From Vanessa cardui (lineage: Eukaryota; Arthropoda; Insecta; Lepidoptera; Nymphalidae), in assembly GCF_905220365.1 (NCBI RefSeq), contig NC_061131.1, positions 6,423,318 through 6,487,317 on the forward strand: a DNA stretch of 64,000 bases, given 5' to 3'. Each line of letters opens with the position of its first letter. The stretch's first letter is position 1. The notes beneath the pieces are model-generated. The model saw nothing but the letters and a program-made list of their open reading frames with translations. It was not told the origin of the DNA and did not search any database. Positions 36,191 to 50,114 of the stretch are shown in pieces. A program made the position numbers and the translations under genes.

Positions 36191-38911
36191 TTCTAGCGAT
36201 ATATTATATACTATTTGATACACACATTTTTTTTAAATTTAAATTTAACGTACAGTATGTTAAAAACATTAATAAAAAACACACCTCTCCTAAACGAAGT
36301 ACGAAGAGTTGTATTCGTATGGTTTTGTAATACGATAGTTTGAATTTAATATCCACGTAAAGGATCAGTGTCTTTCATTTTATTGAGCTAACTTGATTCG
36401 TTGGAATTTTATATTTAAAATAGGAATGTTGACGTCTGGCGATACCAGAAACCTGAAGCTCTTTTATATTATGTAGTATTTGTTAAATTATAACGCATGT
36501 ATACATATAATTAAATAATAGAATTATTATTTAATAAATGTTATTAAGTCATTGTTACTTTTTTAAACAAGTGATGTTAATTTTCATTTAAAATAGTTAA
36601 AACAAAAACCATTTTTACATTTGATGAATATTTTCTTTTTATTCATAGCTCTCTACGAAAGGTCGGCCGGCATTCCAAAAGAGTTTTTTTCGTCTGTGAA
36701 ATAAATTCTAATAATGCCTTCATTCTAAGTTCAGTGGAGCGTATATAATGTTAAAAATTGTTACAAATTCGTAAAGCAGAGGCAACGTCATATCATTCAT
36801 TTTATTATTTCCGTTAAAATTAAGCTTTAAGGAATTTGCAGAACGTGTCATTTTATTTGTCTTTGAAGTTTATTACGAATAATCACGAACAACCTTTTTT
36901 TGGAATTTGTAACAATGAAAAATATGTTATTTAATTTTTGTTGATACAGTATTTTATAAAAGAAACACAGTTACAATCAGAAAAATGTACGCTATTATAA
37001 CGAAGTGTCATGAAATTTAATATGTCGGATATAATGTACTGAGTTTTTTGTAATATGAAGGAGACGAACGTACAAATGAGCCCCCTGAACGTAAATGGTC
37101 ACTATGACAAAAGATACTGGCGGTGCCGTCTCACCCATATACCGCAACTCCTGAGCATATGCATTGAGCACACAGTCCAATCCGTACTCTCGTATTAATT
37201 GAATGTTTTTTCGTTTCCTTGTTTTTCCTGAAGACGCTTCGTATGGTTTCTATGGTCTGCCACCTGCACTGCTTCCAGACGTATTAGGGTCATTAACTCG
37301 ACACTACAGTGGAGCACGAAATTCTCCATTTAACCAGTCGACATTCTTACTTTCAAAGCGTTCTCTTTTAATTATTAAGCCTCGTTAAAAAAGTAACCCG
37401 AATATTTTTTTACCATCTTAAACTATTTTGGTTAATTTTTCATTTATTTATAAATTATACACAATAAAAATGTATAATACTTATACATTTATATCAAAAA
37501 CATACGAGTAATGTGGCGTCGAATTGTAGTAATGTAGAGCCAAAATCACATCATTGAACATGAGTTAGCTTTGATGCTTTTTATACACATTATGATTACC
37601 AAAAAATAATTAAAAAATATAGAAAAGAAAGCTTATTTATAAGACTAAATTTATTAATTAGTTTTACTCCATAACAACGACTTTCACGTGAAACGGTTTT
37701 GTACGGCCTTGTATGGGCCGTTCCCATAGTGCGTTGTAGAGAAATACAAATAATTATTGGAAAATGAAATTATTGTTTCAACTTGAGTGCTGATAAACTG
37801 ACGATGAGTTGATTTAAATACATTAATGTGTGTATTTACCTTATTTTCATTGTTCGTGTGGTAGAAGAATACAGTACTATCCCAATATAAGATAAGGTAA
37901 CTAAGCTCTTCTTTTCTTTTTTATTCAATATCTACAATATACTTCCTGATTTTCAAATAGTACATTATTTAAAAAAAGCCTCTAGATGCTAAGCCGACGA
38001 ATTTTAAACATATTGACTAAAATTTAACAGGCCGTTGGCGTCACATACCACAAAACGCGTTCAAGCGTACTGGCTAGGGAAATTGAAATAATAAACAAAG
38101 GGAAGGCTTTAGTATTTATTCTGTACTCTTATATAAAATTGATTTGTTTGTATATACGTGGGTTTAAGATTCGTTGACTTTTATTTGATCGCCTACCATG
38201 ATAGTTGGTATATTTTGGCGTGGAAAATTTTCATATAAATCCTTTGTAACTAACGGCTCGCGCAGTTGTATAAATGTCTGTAACGTTTTTCTAATCGCCA
38301 TTTTAGCTAGGTAGAGTATATTTTTAGTAATATATAAACAGCATAATTTAAATAATATCTTATTTGATTTTAATATTTGTGTCATTTCATCTGATTCCAG
38401 TGAAATTAACATGCTTTCTTGTTGTTACGGAAGCTTGTACACGAATGAAAGACAACCGAACTATTTAATTATTTCTATTAATAGACATATTTATTAGAGA
38501 TTATCTGATTCGTAATTATATATACTAAACGAATATTTGGTCACTATTGTACCAAATATATGTGAAAATAATCGATGTCATGCTTCTGACGGTAGTATAA
38601 TTGAATTACCAATTTTACGTTTATGTCAATTCATATCATCTCTGTCTCTCAGGTTTGAGGTGATCACTCATAACATTAGACGCGTGCTACTATCTCTTGA
38701 AATTACCCCTTTATACACGAAGATAAATTGAATATATTTTGATTGATACAAAAAATTACAAATATTTTACTTCAATATAAAAGAGGTAAACAGTTGAAAT
38801 TAGTAATCTTATTTTTTTCTAGGCTCGGTTAGTACAGTTGCATTTCGAATCGAAGTTAGTAAGCTAGTATGAGTATAGGCACTAAGAACAAAAAATCTGC
38901 GTTCTCAAGAC
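36191..38911. other. Gene-free region with one family C-like remnant
   Basis: Around 37060-37120 gagacgaacgtacaaatgag, ccccctgaacgtaaatggtc recalls family C in a diverged form. No other supported feature. An 82-codon minus frame at 38164-38412 has no recognised domain. Confidence 0.35.
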
Positions 38912-38972
38912 TTGTGTTTTAGTGTTGTTGGTGTTGTAAAAATTATCTACCACCTACAACACTAAAACACAA
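38912..38972. repeat. Inverted repeat, 17-bp arms
   Basis: Left arm ttgtgttttagtgttgt at 38912-38928 pairs perfectly with 38956-38972. The intervening sequence repeats part of the arm. Confidence 0.85.
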
Positions 38973-38990
38973 ATCTCCGCCACAAATCAG

Positions 38991-39031
38991 GCCAAACATT
39001 TCCAAGGCAGGCGGCCTTGGAAATGTTTGGC
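38991..39031. repeat. Perfect GC-richer hairpin, 18-bp arms, 5-bp loop
   Basis: Arms gccaaacatttccaaggc and its exact inverse around a loop of aggcg. It lies 18 bp after the preceding inverted repeat. Confidence 0.9.
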
Positions 39032-39144
39032 TTAATAAATAGATTAGAATAGACTTTAATCTCTAAACTTAATTTAATTGTCACATCTTAAACAAGCTCT
39101 ACAAAAATTAAGTTCATCTCTGTATTACATTTACTTAGTAATTA

Positions 39145-39228
39145 CTTGGAATATGTTCCAAACCTTCTCCTTAAAAGGAGATTCCTTTAGTCCAGCAGTG
39201 GGAATCTACAGGCTGTTGTTGGTGTTGT
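39145..39228 (+). repeat. 5'-truncated tRNA-headed SINE tail
   Basis: Begins ggaatatgttccaaaccttc and ends with cagcagtgggaat...acaggctgttgttg, the family's 3' end with its GTT tail. The head is absent. Confidence 0.7.
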
Positions 39229-42200
39229 TGGAGTAATTACACTTTAAAATTGAATATTATATCATAGCGTACCTATTATGTAATGTTACTTAAGTATCAC
39301 TAAATAAATCGATCTATGACATACTCACATATAAAATATAAGCTTTGATATTTCGTAAAATTAATTAAGTTTTACAAGTATAAAGGATATTTCAGAATAA
39401 TTTCCCAGTTTGTACTAGAGAATATGATAAACAGCGCACGTAGTGAAGCTTCACGTAGTGTTTGTTTATGTAATTAGCGTTGAAGAATTACCACACATTC
39501 ATCCCGCCTTGCGAGAGATTCTGAGCGAGCATGGAGTGACTATTTAATTTAAGAACATTTTACAACCGCTCGCGTTGTGGACACTCATTTGCATTTTACG
39601 ACAATTAACGATAAAAAATGTTTATTCAAACGTTGTTGACAATAATTAAAAACATACCTTAAATGTGCATGCTTGGTTTTTTAACTGAATTCCGTATTAA
39701 TTAAAAGAGATCTGGAACGTTTTTAAATAATATCTTCTTATGATAGTTAAAGTATTTCTCTAATAACTTTAAAAACTTATAAACATTCGAAAGATATCGT
39801 AATAGCCATAAAGCACAAAAAATGTATTTTGTCGACTCTACGATCCCTACTGGGTTTGAATAGTATTCCCTAGAACTCAGAACACACGCAGGATACAAGC
39901 GCAAGCGTTTCTCAGAATGTAGGATGAATCTTAATCTAATCTAATCTATAATCTAAATGAATATTTTCGAAGATATTTCTAGATAGTTTGTATTGTCTAA
40001 TGACTGAAAAACTGTGAACGTTGTAAGACATTCTGTAGTATATTTAGTATCAGCATTGCAACCGTGAAAAGACGAGACTGGTCGCTAGTTAAATATAAAT
40101 GTTTATAATCCCGCTCGTAATTTTTCACCTGTAAAATGTAGGAATGAAATTAAGCGACTAATTAATTATACGTATAAGCATCAAACTGGAAAACATTTTA
40201 CAAATAAACAAATTAGTAATACTTAGTTATTGTCGTTACATTTGATTGGATTTTTTTCTTTAAATAGCTGAAGCTGAAATTCTCGTGAAAGGTATTTCAC
40301 ATGTACAAGCGTCCCCGGAGTGTAAAGGTAATGACGTAAATATTCCTGTCACAAGTAACACACGAGAAATGTCGAAGGCTTTTTGCCATTAGGTGCACAT
40401 TCGTTTCTATAGCACTCCAATATGGCTTCAAATTCTTTGAAAGTGAATATCGAAGTCAGCTAGACTTAAATAAAAATTTCTTAAAAATATATTACTACTT
40501 TTTAGTTTAGAAGATTTTTTAAAATGAATTAACAAATACTTCTAAATTCAAAAGTATCAACCAAAAACCAGCCTTGGCTAATTTCCTAATTGTTAGCTAA
40601 ATTATTACAGGTACCTCGTTTCCCAAGGAATGTCAAATTATATTTTGACGAAATAAAAGAAAAGTAATTTTTCGATTTCAAACATCGAGACATCCTTATG
40701 ACAATGCAATCTATTTTGAATCAAGCGTCTGTCCGTCAATATCTAGTGGTCTATACAATCACATATCTTATAAGTATTTTACGACGCAACAATAATATAC
40801 ATTTTCCTTGCTTTTATGTTGTTTTTAATATTGTATTTTTAATTATAACTGTAAGATACTTGTGATATTAGTAATGATTACAAGCACAAAATGTAAACGC
40901 GCGTTACGTATAAACTACATAATTTATTATCGGGTTATATTGATTTTTATAGAATTAAAATTAATAAGACATTAAAATGAGTGTAAACATTCTTGAGATC
41001 TACAAATCGTTTGTAATAAACCCTGCTTTTGGCAACGTCCGCTTTGAATGCGTCCGGACCGACAATTCCGGCTACGTTGATAAAACCTTTATTAATTATA
41101 AACATGTCTTAAAATTAGATCAATTATTAAAGTAGCAGTAACTGACACGAAAACAATGCTACTTAATTAAAGCAGTTGATAGTATATAGTAATACTCTAG
41201 TTATAGAAAATATTGAAAATGTATTAAATTTTTTTTTAATTATATTGAAATATGTCACTATAAATTATAACTGTGAATTGCAGTTAAACTAAATTATAAA
41301 TAATTATAGTCTAGTATTATTGTTTTTAATTGACACAAAATAAATAAAGCATTTATAATTAATATAATTAAAAATTATTAGGCATTAATTAATTAAATTT
41401 ACTTAATAATACATCATCTTAAAGGATGTTTATCGGGTCTAAAAAAAACATTTGTTTTTGGAACTATAATTTAATTGCAATTTGTAATCTTATACTGTTA
41501 AACATTTATAATAATTTCTTACTCACAATAATATATACCTACTATAATATAAAGCGTGAACCGTGGCGAGCGCAACGATATTCTTTTGTTTTTTTTTGGA
41601 ACTCAATATTAAATAAAAAATGGCTATCAGAAAGTACTGATCATTAATAAAACATTTTGTAGCTCTTTTACAAAATATGTCTCATTTTCTTTTTTAACAT
41701 GTAGTGCTAAACGCTGATCATTTTTGTCAAACAATTTTGTATCAGAAAAGGTTGGAATATAATTTGCTATGTCCATATCAAAAGACGATATCAAGCGAGA
41801 CAATAACTAAATGTATTGTCTCGTATATCACGTCACTCACTTCATTTTAAAAGTGTATTTATAAACTGATATTATATTCTGTAAGACGAAACGAGTAATA
41901 CTTGGCCGTAAAGATGACAGGATTTTAAAGACATCGATAAATCAAAATGTAATTCATAAAGGACATAATAATAGAAAAACGATTTTTGTATATTTATGAG
42001 ATATACCTTTTTTATAAGATTTTCATAGAAGTTAAAAACGATAGATAAATTACCCATCTGACTCATATGCGACTGTACAATCAAAAATAATAATGGTCTA
42101 AATAATAGTATGATTCAGAAATTGCATATTAATTTTATATACTCATTTCCACTAAACATAAAGTTTACTATTACTTAATACATTTTAGTACAGTTAAAAT

Positions 42201-42250
42201 TTACGCTATAAAAAGATGCTGTAAAATAATCTAAAATTAATTTGCCACAG
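39229..42250. other. Gene-free AT-rich region
   Basis: Contains a short inverted fragment of the family D head near 40030-40092 (gcaaccgtgaaaagacgaga, tggtcgctagt). Nothing else is recognisable. Confidence 0.35.
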
Positions 42251-42412
42251 GAGCTGAGATGGCCCAGTGATTAGAACGCGTGCATCTTAATCGATGATTT
42301 CGAGTTCAAGCCCAGGCAAGCACCACTATATATAAGTGCTTAATCTGTGTAAATAATTAGAGAGTAGGCCTTAGCCCAGCAGTGGGTAATTTACCGGCAA
42401 TTACTTTACTTT
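42251..42412 (+). repeat. tRNA-headed SINE with central deletion
   Basis: Head gagctgagatggcccagtga, with B box-like gagttcaagccc, joins directly to the 3' end (aggccttagcccagcagtgg) and a TTACTTTAC tail. The middle of the family is missing. Confidence 0.75.
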
Positions 42413-42479
42413 TTTTACCTGAATTTTCGATTAAAAGTATCGTTTTTGTAAGAAATAAGAATCAAATTGAAGATTTGAT

Positions 42480-42595
42480 CTAAGTAGTTATGTCCCTTGT
42501 GCCGGTAGTTACACTAGCTGGTGAGTCAGATGATGCAGGTTATGCATTCTTCATACTGGAACACGATAAATATAATTATTGAGTGGGTGGTATAG
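42480..42595 (+). repeat. Interspersed repeat family C fragment
   Basis: Contains gttatgtcccttgtgccggt, agttacactagctgg and tgagtgggtggta. Diverged and incomplete. Confidence 0.5.
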
Positions 42596-44756
42596 ACCAC
42601 GAACTATTTAAACCTGATACAGAAATATAAAGAATTGCTTTTGCTGTTGAATGTAAAATAACCCGATGAGTACCTATCATTACAAAGATCAGAATATATA
42701 ATGTACAAACATACTACCATTAAAGTTTTATTGTCTGTAAGATATATCGAATAAACATTCACGGTGATACGGTTTTATTACTTAACGAAATAATAACATG
42801 GAATCAGTTTATTCGTGCCAGATTCTATTAGAATTATCACGCTTAATAATATAACATGTTAAGCTCTGTTTTTTTAACCGATTAATTAATATGTTGTATA
42901 TTTTGCAAACAATATGTAGTCCTAGTCTCAAAAATTCATTGCAGAATTTTTTTTAGATCGTAGTGTTACAAGTAATTTTCTGTGACTTAGACAAAATGGG
43001 GACAAAATATTGTAACTTACCCGAGAAAATCATGAAAATACAAATTAAATAATTCAACAAAATATATTTTTTTTAATTGTATTTTGTATTATTAAAAAAT
43101 ATATAGCTAATTTAAAGAAGAAACTTTATCAAATTAAGGATTATTTTGAAAAATCAAATTCTCAATCGCACAATTTTTTCTCAAATCTTCATTTACAATC
43201 AATAATAATTTAAAGTTCGCATGATGTTTCCCTATATTATTTTATTGCTGTCACTAGTCTTAGGCTCTCCTCAAGATGAATATTTTTTTAAATTTAATTG
43301 TCATATCTGGCAACCTTAAATAACTTTTTAAGTTCAATCTTTTAACTTTTTATATACTTAGCAAAAACACGGGATTTTTGTTTGATCTCTCAAATCTCTT
43401 CTCTGCCCACGGCCATTACTTTAATTTCTTATCAAAATTATAAATGTGGCGTTTATAATTTATGAATATTTACGAAATCAGAATAATGTTCTATAATTAC
43501 AACTCATTAATTACGACGTCAGTTCATGATGAACTTTGAACAGTTAAATTCCATAAATAAACTTAAATAATTATGATGAATAAGGTACATATTTTTTTAT
43601 AAACAAAAATATTGTGTTACAAACGACATATTCAACGAAATATTCAGTTTTACAGGTAGAATGTTACGCGAATACATTTCCGGGCAGATTGGATAACTGA
43701 GACGCTATCAGCGGCCCAAATATGACTGCTATGTTTCCGTTCCGTTCCCGGATGTGAAGTGACAGCTGTACCGACTTAATAATCTAATACCTCATATTAT
43801 ACAAAAATATATATACCTGCATGAATTTTGTATTACAATATCTATAAGAAATTATGTTATGTTGCAAAAATGAAATTTATTTGTGTCTATGTGACAGAAA
43901 ACCTGAATACGTGCCAGTCACTAAAAAGGAATACTTTATGATACGTTTTTGTTTTAACGCATATGAAGTTCATTGGCTTAATTACATGGGGCATCATGAT
44001 ACCTACATCCCATTTTTTTCTACAGTGAATTCGCTGTAGAACTTCTACCTATACCGTTCTATAAATCGCCATGACAATTGGTATACGTATATACCTATAG
44101 AGCAACACAGCAACACGTTCGGTCACTTTTCTTATTTCATATATGTATGTGACAAATTATTTTTTACGTAACCTTCTTTCAATGACACGGGCGTAATCGA
44201 TACATTAAAATCGTTCATCGTGGAAAATAATTTTATTATATCCGCGGCACAATAGCTTACGTCATCTTAGCGAAAGTTTAGATACATCACTCACACTCGA
44301 CGCATTTACAAGAATAATAAATCACAAACTTTACGACGTTCATTTTACCACTGTCCCAGTTTAAAAACTTCCTTGCAGTCGCCGTAGTTCTGATAAAAAA
44401 CGCTATTGTGGAGGCGATCCAGTATAAATATTATCAAATACGTAAATTAAAATAAATATTAAAATTACCTTTCAAAATAATTGTTATAAGTGGTAGTCGT
44501 ATAGCGTAGCGCTGATGAAGATGTTTTGATGTTTATAGAATACAATACAATACTAGAAATAAAATTACGATGGAAAATTTCATTGGAAATTCGTTTCGTT
44601 GAATTAAACTGCGTTCGGAAACTGTTATACCGAGAATTTTACATAAAATATTATATTAATTTTGAATAAAATATATAATTTTGTATAAGTTACTGTTTAT
44701 TAATTACGTGAATCGAGAAATTCAATATTCCAGTAATGTTCGTGAAATATATAATA
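42596..44756. other. Gene-free AT-rich region with one GC-richer island
   Basis: Around 43675-43775 base composition rises (atcagcggcccaaatatgac, ttccgttccgttcccggatg). No open frame of note. Otherwise nothing recognised. Confidence 0.35.
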
Positions 44757-44990
44757 CTAGCGGATTCCCGGCTTCGCACGGGTGGAGTTGGAGTTTGGAG
44801 TGGAGATAATTTTTTTGTTTTTTACTTTTTATTGCTTTTTTTACAACATGTTTAACATTTATCATTATCTTTCAAATTGTCTTTTAGTAAAAACCGTATG
44901 AAAATCCGTTCCGTAGTTTTGGAGTTTATCGCAAACATACAGACGAACAGACGTGCCCGGGGACTTTGTTTTATAACATTCGTATACCGT
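44757..44990 (+). repeat. Family D-like repeat, diverged
   Basis: Starts actagcggattcccggcttc and gcacgggtgga. Near the end it has aaaatccgttccgtagtttt, then gggactttgttttata. Shorter than the 28781 copy. Confidence 0.6.
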
Positions 44991-45983
44991 TTCCAATTGC
45001 GCTTGTAATAATTAATAATAATCACACTTTTTTGTATAACAAGTTGATTTTTATTTAATAGCAGATTTACGCACTAATGCATTATAGTATAGTCAAATAT
45101 GGATTTTGTTATAAAAGTCGGAGTTCTTGTCTCACTAGTATCTTAGTTCCAAAGCTGCAGAGAGCAGATGTACGTACAAAGAGGTGTAATGTAATCACAT
45201 AGGGCCTGGAACGCGTGGACTGAATCAAGTAACAATATTATGACAGACACAACGTTTCTGACAAGGGTAAATAGATAGACACGGTTATGTATGTGACACA
45301 AGTGTCCCTGTAAATACATTTAAATAATTCACATTCTTTTAATTATACTTTCATTTGATATACCGTTATATAATTTACCGTTCAATTTTACACTTCAGAT
45401 TTTTCTTATGCTTTGTTTGTCTAAACTATCTTTAATCTCCAGGTAGCAATCAAAATGTGCACGGGGTGTATTTTTGCATAAAAATATAATTAGCAATTAC
45501 ACTCCATAAAATCAGATATTAGTTGCATTCTCGTTACTTGAATTCGTGGGTATTGAATCTGATCACCTCGCACTTTTTCACACACATTTGTCATGATTTT
45601 TTAAATATACTTATATCATTTTAATTGAAATAATAATATTTAGTACGGCTTTTTATTTTTAAATAAGTCTTTTTAATTGAAATAACATAAATTAGTATGA
45701 TTATTGATTCAGTTATCGATACCGTATTGTGGCACTACTGTCACTTCCTCTTGTGGCGTGGTGTAGCGAGCTAGTACTGCCTGGCACGAGAAAAACAAAA
45801 GGCGGTTAATTTTGAACGCGGTGGTAGAAGAAAACGAGGTTCTGAGATGGGCGGTAAAAGTATATATTTAATATACAATTAGCGAATAGTTAATATATTT
45901 ATCGATTGGTAACTTAAAGTTAAGTTAATGCTATGTGAGTAGTTTTATTACACATTAGTGTGCACACATAGCTTTTTTTCCTT
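44991..45983. other. Gene-free region
   Basis: A GC-richer patch at about 45725-45860 (ctcttgtggcgtggtgtagc, aacgcggtggtag) is unexplained. No coding frame. Confidence 0.3.
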
Positions 45984-46277
45984 TTTTTGTGGTATACGTT
46001 GGCGGACGAGCATATGGGCCACCTAATGCTAAGTGGTCGCCATTTCCCATAGACAACGAATAACGCTTTAAGAAATATTAACTATTGCTTACATCGTCAA
46101 TGTGCCACCAACTTTGGGAACTAAGATGTTATATCCCTTGTGCCTGTAGTTACACTGGCTCACTCACCCTTCAAACCGGAACACAACAATACTGTTATTT
46201 GGCGGTAGAATAACTCATGAGTGGGTGGTACCTACCCAGACGGGCTTGCGCAAAGCCCCACCACCAAGTAATTGCGC
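45984..46277 (+). repeat. Interspersed repeat family C, near complete
   Basis: From ggtatacgttggcggacgag through taagtggtcgccatttccca, gggaactaagatgttatatc and ggcggtagaataactcatga to aagccccaccaccaagta. Confidence 0.75.
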
Positions 46278-49200
46278 TTGATATAGTATCTCATTGTGAG
46301 ATTTGAGGTGTACAGGACATCTGTGTTGGCGCTCACAATTATGATATGTCCTACGTATGGCTGCCTTTATTTGAGATTAGCCGCCGTAGCCGGAATCAGT
46401 CTGGACAATGTCATCTACTGCATCTTTTGCTAGACCACCTCCGCCTAATTGAAAATAGTAATAGTGTGTTAACCGCCTAGTTGAAAACAGGAGTATATAA
46501 AAATGTACCAAAAAAGATTATGTTTGAGTTTATTAGGTTACTATACAATAGTAAAAGTATTAAGCGCATCCTATACCCTTTTTAGTAAAAAAATAGGACC
46601 TACCTAAGTGTATGATTACTTTTTGCTTTTACTAGTAGGTAACTCAGATCACCGTAAACATCGCTCCTAATAACAAACTCTGTCACTCTTCTCTCGGAAA
46701 GCGGCTTATTTATGTGCAATTAAAATATGAAATACACGACTTTGTACCGCATAAATAAAAGAATAACATATCGTAATACAAATGTATTTTGACTCTTATT
46801 ATTATTACATACATTTGAAAGTTATAATGTAATTTAAAATGTATACTTAAATATGTATTTTAACATATTAATGGACTTAGTTGAATGCTTTTAAATACTA
46901 TTTATATAGTTCCATCACATTATTATATACATGTATATTTATTTTTCGTTATACAATTCTGTTACCTAGAAATCTTATTGAAGGACTTATTAAAAACTTT
47001 AAAAGGTCCCGAATTGAGGTCTAAAATAAATAAATGATCAAAATTATTATAATATGTATGTTAAAACATGAAGCAATAACTTTACATGCCTTTTAAAGAA
47101 AATTACGCGCACAGCGAAGTATGGTAATTTGGACATTTAATGTTTATACGAAGAAGGAGTGTTCACTTGATTTTATTGAAATAAAAAGCAAAAGTAAGAA
47201 AGAAGACCTTATATGTGTATCTTAAAAAATCAGCAAAAAAAGGTCTATTTTGAAAAAGAACACTTTTTAAATTTCTTTGAACTTGTAAATAAGCCTTGTT
47301 ACATTACAAGGCTGTCTCGAAAAAGAAATAACGTCTGTGTCTTCTTATGTATAAATCTTCTTTAGTTATGATTAGATTCATTTACAAGATTAGGGTGTTA
47401 ATTTCCATTTTATTTATATTAATTATATTACTTTATTCAAGTTAAGTTAGTTTAAAGTATGTATATATATGGATATACTTATAACTTGCTTTACTTTTAG
47501 TCATTTATTTTTTTATAAATTAATTCTTATTATTACAAAAAAGAATTTAAGAAGAACAAGACTCACCATAAAATCATTATTAATAATCTGTTTAAGAAAA
47601 TAAATATCCTTTAAAGGTAGTTAAAATCTTAGAAAAGGATGTAGCACAACTTTCAAAGTTATTTTTAAGTGATTTAAAAGTAAAATGAAAAGCTTTTAGT
47701 TGACGCCAACTAGTTATTATAAGACAATTGTAAATAATGCTAAAAGACTTTGAGTTTTTGCAAGTTTCGATAAAAACGAACAAAACAAAAGGGGTATTAA
47801 CATGGTTGTAAAAGGCCACTTCTGACTTTAATGGATAGAAAACATTTTATCTTGTTACATACTTTTGGCTAAGTGCTGAATTCGGTTTATTTAATAAGAA
47901 TTTTAAGCGTTTGTAAAATTATTCCGAAGTTGAATTTCTAAGGGTCTGTTCATAATTGACTTAAAATATATAATGTATCTATTAAAGCGTTTGTCGTCAA
48001 GGTCATGGAATTTATCTTTTGTCTTCATAAATATGTACAAAAATAATCTCACGTTACCTTTATTTTTATATCATAAAGCTGGAATATTTGCATGTACGAG
48101 CTAACATCAAGATATATCTTATTTTAATAATTCTCTTTGCGTGAGATAGTCTGTTTAATGTGGAGAATATAAGCTTTATATCACAACCTCACTTCTTGTA
48201 ACAATGAGTTTAATATTTAAATGTGTTTTATAAATATGAGTTGAAAAGGAATTTCAAATAAGTTTTATATTCCAGTAATTCAAAATTAATTTAGAATGAC
48301 TTTATTAATTACAATTTAAAATATTTTACTTGAAAAATCTTCGCAACCCTTACTGCTTTGAAATAAACTTTAATCCTTCGTGGAGCAAAGTTTAAGGGTT
48401 AAATCTTTGAAAATGTTTGAGAATAGTAATTCGCAGAAATTTTGAGTCTTATATTTAGTTTGAATTGTTTAAAATGATAATAAAATATTGTTTCTAGAGG
48501 CTCAAAGTTTGTGCACCAAATTATAGCTATATACGTATATATGTATTATAAAACAGATAACCTCGCTGTGTCTGTCTGCCTATCTGACTGACCACATTAA
48601 ACTCAGTAACCATTGAACGGATTTTATATGGTTTTAACCATTGATGATTGTTACAGATGAATTCATGCCCACTAGGTATTTGCGTGCGATATACACCGTC
48701 AGTTCTTTTATATAAAATCTTATTACTGATGCAAACTCTGGCGGTGTGGCTAGTTGTGTATTAAAGCTTCAGATTTACTTTAAATTGAATTATGTATCAA
48801 ATTTGAAGCCTTCAATTATCATCTAATTGCTATCCACTTTCGCTGCCGAAGGGTCTTTATTCTAAGAATGAATCATGGACGGATCAACAAGATTCTCGTA
48901 TTTTTAACCGACCTCTATAACAGAAAGAGATTGTTGGTATATTCAATGATTGTATTTGACGACTTACGATTTTCCTATGAAATATATTTTATTCCTAATT
49001 CCCACGAATTTTATTTAACGTAAAAAAATATATTTTTTATGAAAATTTATTCTTCTTACCTTAAATTTTATTATACAGTCTTTCTTCTGTCGTACAATAC
49101 ACAATATGTTTATCGATCGTATTCTAATAAGATTAAACATAAATATTTAATTCGATGTAAAGTTTAAGCTTTGAAACGACCTTTTGATCCGAGCTCAAGT

Positions 49201-49987
49201 CTCGTATGGTTAAGGTCAAAGCATTACATAACAACGTTAATACACGTTTGTCAATATTTAACTTAATATTTACAAATTTTAGATGTCTATACTTTTATAT
49301 ATCACAATAGAAAATGAATGAACTAAACATGGATTACATTGTGAGTGAATCTTTTACCGTTTTGTTTAATTTACTCGTGAAAGTACCGATATTATAATAA
49401 ATACGTTTGTTGTAAAAATGTTCTATCAGTGCTTGTGTCTTTTATGATATTTTAATATGTATGTTTGTGTAGTACATTTTCCTCTTTGGAAGTAACATTT
49501 TTATACCGTAGTCAAAAATTTTAAATTAAAATGCTCCGTACATAATACTAGGTTTTTGGTTTGTGATTATTTTTGTTGCTTAATTAGAAAACTTTTAATA
49601 TATAATGAATGAAAAAATGTCTAGATTGTCTTTTGATTTTGTTAATTGCAAAATGATCTGCGGGACTTTATTATTAAATCGAGAATACCTCCAGAAAAGA
49701 TGTATTGACTTCGAGCATTCGGATACTTGATGTGGCACAAGTTAATATTTACTTCCAATGTTTTTATAATATCGTAATCGTAGAATATTATTGGAAATAT
49801 ATATAAAATATAGCGTGGAAAGAATTACTCAGATATAGTACTATGGAACTATATATGAAGTCAACAAACGGCTTGTTTTCTTTTTATATTTTATAATATC
49901 TTCCTGACAATCTGACACATATTATTAAATAGAAAAAAAATATTTTATTTTTAAATATAAGTTCGGTTCTTATAAAGATTAAGATAT
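46278..49987. other. Gene-free AT-rich region
   Basis: Around 48540-48720, ataacctcgctgtgtctgtc and ccattgaacggattttatat resemble the tail of a family D/LINE-type repeat. Nothing else is recognisable. Confidence 0.35.
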
Positions 49988-50096
49988 TGACGTATAATTT
50001 AAGAAGAAATTACAGTAATCTATTTTCTTGTCAAATATTATGCATTGTCATTTCAATATGTACAAGTTTTCTTATGGTTTTGTCATTTATGTATCA
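49988..50096 (+). repeat. 5' LTR of the Mag-like element
   Basis: 109 bp, TG...CA. No substitution against the 3' LTR, but it lacks a 23-bp segment present there; a caa at the junction suggests a small microhomology deletion. Confidence 0.85.
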
Positions 50097-50114
50097 ATTT
50101 AATTAACTTAAAAT

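Noticed and set aside
37203..37388. 61-codon plus-strand frame
   Set aside because: No domain, no splice context, near a diverged repeat remnant.
38164..38412. 82-codon minus-strand frame with an internal ATGGCGATT start
   Set aside because: No recognised domain, no splice partners and no conserved context. A frame of this length is expected by chance in a desert of this size.
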